DNA from: JAEUJM01 sp041918615 | GTDB lineage: Bacteria; Actinomycetota; Acidimicrobiia; Acidimicrobiales; DATDAH01 | Direction: 5' to 3' | DNA: 64,000 bases | NCBI GenBank assembly: GCA_041918615.1 | Contig: JAYRVH010000046.1 | Location: 24,780-88,779, forward strand | Part shown: positions 62,503-64,000 of the stretch, piece after piece | Layout: every line of letters starts with the position of its first letter | Position numbering within the stretch: position 1 is the stretch's first letter | The notes under the pieces: model-generated | What the model saw: only the letters and a program-made list of their open reading frames with translations | The model's database searches: none | What the model was told of the DNA's origin: nothing | Made by a program: the position numbers and the translations under genes

Positions 62503-64000
62503 TCACGGGACGCCCGACAGCACCTCACACCCGGTGGCGTGGTCCACGCCGGCCCGGCCGTCGCACCGATCGTCGCCGGCGCCGCCGTCGAGACCGTCAC
62601 GACCGTCGCCGCCCACCAACACGTCGTCGTCGTCCTGACCCAACAACCAATCGCGACCGTCGCCGCCCCGCAACACATCCGCACCCGACCGTCCCACCAA
62701 CACATCGCGACCCGCCCGCCCCCACAACCGGTCATCACCCGGCCCACCGAACACCCGATCCGCGCCCCAGCCACCCACGAACACATCATCACCACCCTGA
62801 CCACAGAACCGGTCATCACCCCCCACACCACCCACCCGGTCATCACCAGGAGTCCCGTTGATCACATCAGCACCCACCGACGCCACCTCCCCCTCATTCA
62901 AATCAACCGTCACCACCGCCCCGTCACACAACAACGGCGGCGGCGGCACCGACGTCGTCGACGTCGAGGTTGTGGTGCTCGTCGAGGTCGAGGTGGTGGT
63001 GGTGGGCGGCGCCTCCGACACTGTCACCTCCACCGTGTTCGACACCACCGGCCCGGTCTGCTCCGAGTCCACCGTCGCCGTGTTCACCAACACCCCCACA
63101 TCGGCGTCGCCCGTCACATGCGAACACCCGACCGTCACCGACGCACCCACCGCCAGATCCCCGACCGTCTCCTCACAACCCGGCGCCACCGGATCAACAA
63201 CGGTCACGCCGCTCAGATCCTCTCCCCCCGTGTTGGTCACCTCCACCTCGAACCCGACCGCCTCGCCCGCCACCACCTCCGTGGCATCCGCCGACTTCAC
63301 CACCGACAACGCCGGCTCCGACACCACCGTGATCCGCCCCACCCTATGGAATCCCGCGAACCACATGTTGCCGTCCGGACCCGTCACAATGTCCTCAGGA
63401 CCGAAGATCAACCCGTCGGGATCCGGGACCATCTCGATCACCCCGTCGGTACTGATCCGCCCGATCCGACTGTTGTTCGCGCTCACGAACCACGCCGCCC
63501 CGTCCGGGCCCGCGCTGACTCGCGTAGGCCCGCTGACCTCGGGACTCGAGAAAATCGACACCAGCCCATCGGTGGTGATCCGCCCGATCCGGTTGTTGGC
63601 ACCCCCGATCGTCGTGAACCACAACGCCCCGTCCGAACCCGCCGCAATGTAGTACGGGCTGACCCCCACCGCGAACTTCGTGATCACCCCCTGAGGGGTG
63701 ATCCGCCCGATCTCCATCGAGTCCCGCAACGCGAACCACACCGCCCCGTCAGGACCCAACGTCACCCCAACCACATTCGTGGCCGGCCCGGTCGAGAACA
63801 ACGTGAACGCCCCGTCGGTGGTGACCCGCCCCACCACATCATCGGACCCCGCCCCGAACCACAACGCCCCGTCCGACCCCACCGTGATCTCGAACGCCTG
63901 GTTCACCCCGCCCGGGATGGTGAAACGGGTGAACACACCACCAAGGGTGAACCGCCCGATCTTTCTGCCGGTCGGGAACCACATGTTGCCGTCCGGCCCG
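62503..64000 (-). CDS. Secreted streptogramin-lyase-like beta-propeller with DUF11-like and RTX repeats, partial
   Basis: At least 499 residues; the 5' end lies beyond the right edge. The first 215 residues in the window are Vgb-like propeller blades (GPDGN/AMWF, IGRITTDGLVS) repeated about every 42 residues. A DUF11-type Ig domain follows (LSVVKSADATEVVAGEAVGF). A Thr/Ser linker leads to six or seven RTX nonapeptides (GTPGDDRVGG, GGPGDDRLWG, GGDGRDWLLG) that bind Ca2+. The lyase propeller may be purely structural here. Ends SGVP. Confidence 0.88.
   Translation of the reverse strand, partial: GPDGNMWFPTGRKIGRFTLGGVFTRFTIPGGVNQAFEITVGSDGALWFGAGSDDVVGRVTTDGAFTLFSTGPATNVVGVTLGPDGAVWFALRDSMEIGRITPQGVITKFAVGVSPYYIAAGSDGALWFTTIGGANNRIGRITTDGLVSIFSSPEVSGPTRVSAGPDGAAWFVSANNSRIGRISTDGVIEMVPDPDGLIFGPEDIVTGPDGNMWFAGFHRVGRITVVSEPALSVVKSADATEVVAGEAVGFEVEVTNTGGEDLSGVTVVDPVAPGCEETVGDLAVGASVTVGCSHVTGDADVGVLVNTATVDSEQTGPVVSNTVEVTVSEAPPTTTTSTSTSTTTSTSTTSVPPPPLLCDGAVVTVDLNEGEVASVGADVINGTPGDDRVGGVGGDDRFCGQGGDDVFVGGWGADRVFGGPGDDRLWGRAGRDVLVGRSGADVLRGGDGRDWLLGQDDDDVLVGGDGRDGLDGGAGDDRCDGRAGVDHATGCEVLSGVP

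Noticed and set aside
60326..62861. Long plus-strand frames of 273 and 676 codons over the mpg-thioesterase region
   Set aside because: Antisense to mpg, GNAT and thioesterase; composition is low complexity and no domain is visible.

Overview
The window is high-GC DNA with mostly GTG/ATG starts and many overlapping genes. Gene content and order point to a free-living actinobacterium. The SteA/SteB pair, MurJ, TlyA, ScpAB, an AroH chorismate mutase, an F420-type LLM oxidoreductase and the 16S sequence read on the minus strand fit the class Acidimicrobiia best; that placement is an inference, since no alignment was run.

Layout, left to right. 1-2958: two paralogous secreted subtilases in tandem on the minus strand; the left one runs off the window. 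3085-6751: a SARP-type AAA regulator, a small HAD gene, a tyrosine-recombinase tail, tRNA-Pro(GGG) and a VapBC toxin-antitoxin pair, looking like the scar of a lost integrative element. 6798-12452: zinc-ribbon protein, acyl-CoA carboxylase subunit, SpoIIE phosphatase, der and a DUF512 radical-SAM protein. 12516-14560 (plus): ispH, a CopD-like membrane protein and an HD protein. 14579-21351 (minus): scpA-scpB-rluB-aroH-tyrA-aroA-cmk-acyltransferase-PGPGW protein, a tight chromosome-segregation, ribosome and aromatic amino acid operon. 21422-22405: trpS. 22453-27900: acetyltransferase, DUF4031, HD, DksA-like, xerD, NUDIX hydrolase and pyrG. 28161-29633: GT-C membrane protein. 29662-38678: a cell-envelope cluster (SRPBCC, phosphatase-like membrane protein, MurJ, SteB, SteA, MraY-like protein, RecN), followed by nadK, tlyA, a phasin-like protein, ppa, a betaine-type binding protein and a HAD phosphatase up to 43238. 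43266-48513: DUF1015 protein, 2-oxoacid:ferredoxin oxidoreductase (korAB) and class I aldolase. 48763-50264: an SSB paralogue and a TPR protein. 50307-55785: a complete 16S-23S-5S rRNA operon on the minus strand with promoter, both RNase III stems and terminator. 55782-58700: tyrS, a membrane protein and an LLM oxidoreductase. 58777-64000: DUF2071 protein, DNA glycosylase (mpg) with a truncated duplicate, tandemly duplicated mini-ORFs around an acetyltransferase and a thioesterase, and a secreted streptogramin-lyase-like/RTX protein running off the right edge.

The order tyrS - TPR - HAD - tlyA - nadK - recN - steA - steB - pyrG - NUDIX - xerD - scpA - scpB - rluB - cmk - der matches what I recall of the Mycobacterium tuberculosis Rv1689-Rv1713 block, so most of this window is an ancient conserved actinobacterial neighbourhood. 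The rRNA operon, murJ, aro genes and korAB are interleaved in it. The accessory, fast-evolving parts are the two ends (secreted repeat proteins), the tRNA-Pro scar and the duplicated stretch at 60.4-62 kb.
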